DNA of 31,049 nt from a virus. The notes below the pieces were generated by a model, which ran no database searches, was not told the origin of the DNA, and saw nothing but the letters and a program-made list of their open reading frames with translations. Position 1 is the stretch's first letter; each line of letters begins with the position of its first letter. Positions 30,582 through 31,049 of this stretch are shown here, in pieces. The stretch spans positions 1 through 31,049 of the IMG/VR virus record IMGVR_UViG_3300010153_000055. One strand, 5' to 3'. The translations under genes were made by a program, and so were the position numbers.

Positions 30582-31049
30582 TTATACTACCTCGTCTGGA
30601 AACTCGCCTAGTGGTCTTGATGTAACTCCCTCACTATCTGTGGTATATGTTAGTAGAGTTATTAATGCTTCTACATTAGCACATCCGTCTATAGATGTTT
30701 CCATAGCATTGACTTTTGTTCTTACTCCTGCCCTGTATGTTGTAATATTACTAGGTACAGAATAGCTACCAACATCTGCAGCTTTGATGACATACCAATC
30801 TGTCTTAGCTAGTAGTCCTGCAGCTTGTGCATTAAATTGATTTTTGTATTTTGTTTTAAGACCATAGTTAATTACTTGATTACCATCAGAATCTTTTATT
30901 TTATCACCATTCTCATCAACTGCATCTTCGTCTGCAAGTTTCTTAGCAGTTGCTGTTCCATAACTACCTATTACTTTATCACTACCAAATGCATAAGTAA
31001 TATTTGTGTTAACATAAAACTCTTCATCTTTTCTATTAGTGCTATCTAT
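30582..31049 (-). CDS. C-terminal part of a tail-fibre-region protein (partial)
   Basis: An open frame runs in from the right edge (155 residues visible) and ends at TAA 30582-30584, one base before the LamG/SPRY gene. The segment LLAKTDWYVIKAADVGSYSV followed by PSNITTYRAGVR resembles the C-terminal 'tDWYv.R..E.g..iP..i..yR..lR' block seen in phage tail-fibre assembly/tail-fibre C-terminal proteins. The upstream part (DEDAVDENGDKIKDSDGNQV) is acidic. The N-terminus and promoter lie outside the window. Confidence 0.65.
   Translation of the reverse strand: MDSTNRKDEEFYVNTNITYAFGSDKVIGSYGTATAKKLADEDAVDENGDKIKDSDGNQVINYGLKTKYKNQFNAQAAGLLAKTDWYVIKAADVGSYSVPSNITTYRAGVRTKVNAMETSIDGCANVEALITLLTYTTDSEGVTSRPLGEFPDEVV

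Overview
The window is an AT-rich, densely packed segment of a double-stranded DNA tailed bacteriophage. It is most likely a lytic, podovirus-like marine phage of the kind that infects SAR11/Pelagibacter-type or other AT-rich alphaproteobacteria. The host call is inference, resting on strong A/T bias at all codon positions, small coupled genes, a phage-type family A DNA polymerase, DUF7483/LamG/SPRY adhesion proteins, a GTA-type holin and a giant internal-virion-type protein. No integrase, repressor, tRNA, CRISPR array or insertion sequence was seen. Both edges lie inside genes (a putative protein C-terminus at 1-73 and a tail-fibre-region gene running off the right end). Terminase, portal, capsid and tail-tube genes are not present and presumably lie beyond 31049.

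Layout. The left half (about 1-13655) is read on the + strand and is the early/DNA-metabolism half. It opens with small unknown genes driven by sigma70-like promoters (70-98, 801-829, 1906-1934), then a 21-residue membrane peptide coupled to a Gp88-family gene and three unknown genes ending at a strong intrinsic terminator (3600-3636). A new promoter (3645-3672) starts the replication block: a stand-alone zinc-finger/TOPRIM primase, small coupled ORFs, a cytosine-C5 DNA methyltransferase, a zinc-ribbon protein, a DnaB-like helicase and a PolA-type polymerase with a zinc-ribbon insertion in its thumb. A fifth promoter (9850-9878) precedes a putative ssDNA-binding-type protein, a Cas4/RecB-like nuclease with four Fe-S-type cysteines, a PD-(D/E)XK resolvase-like protein, a metallophosphoesterase and a DUF6378-like protein.

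The right half (13652-31049) is read entirely on the - strand and converges on the early block so tightly that the two stop codons share the palindrome TTAA. Read in its own direction (right to left) it encodes: the end of a tail-fibre-region protein, a LamG+SPRY adhesin, a DUF7483-repeat adhesin, a cassette of six envelope-targeted proteins (signal peptides, a lipobox, single membrane anchors with coiled coils), an Ala/Gln/Asn-rich protein, two small proteins, two very large putative internal virion proteins (805 and 1359 aa), a 3-TM holin, a GH24 lysozyme, a 45-aa membrane protein, an HExxH zincin-like protein and a proline-rich protein.

How it works together. The early genes look designed to be transcribed by host RNA polymerase (no phage RNA polymerase is visible in this window), to copy DNA with the phage's own primase/helicase/polymerase, to process recombination intermediates and to methylate DNA. 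The late strand supplies adhesion, DNA-ejection/internal virion proteins and lysis. Translational coupling (ATGA and TAATG overlaps) is pervasive. No late promoter was recognised, so the late operon probably starts outside the window. No gene-free stretch exceeds about 100 bases.
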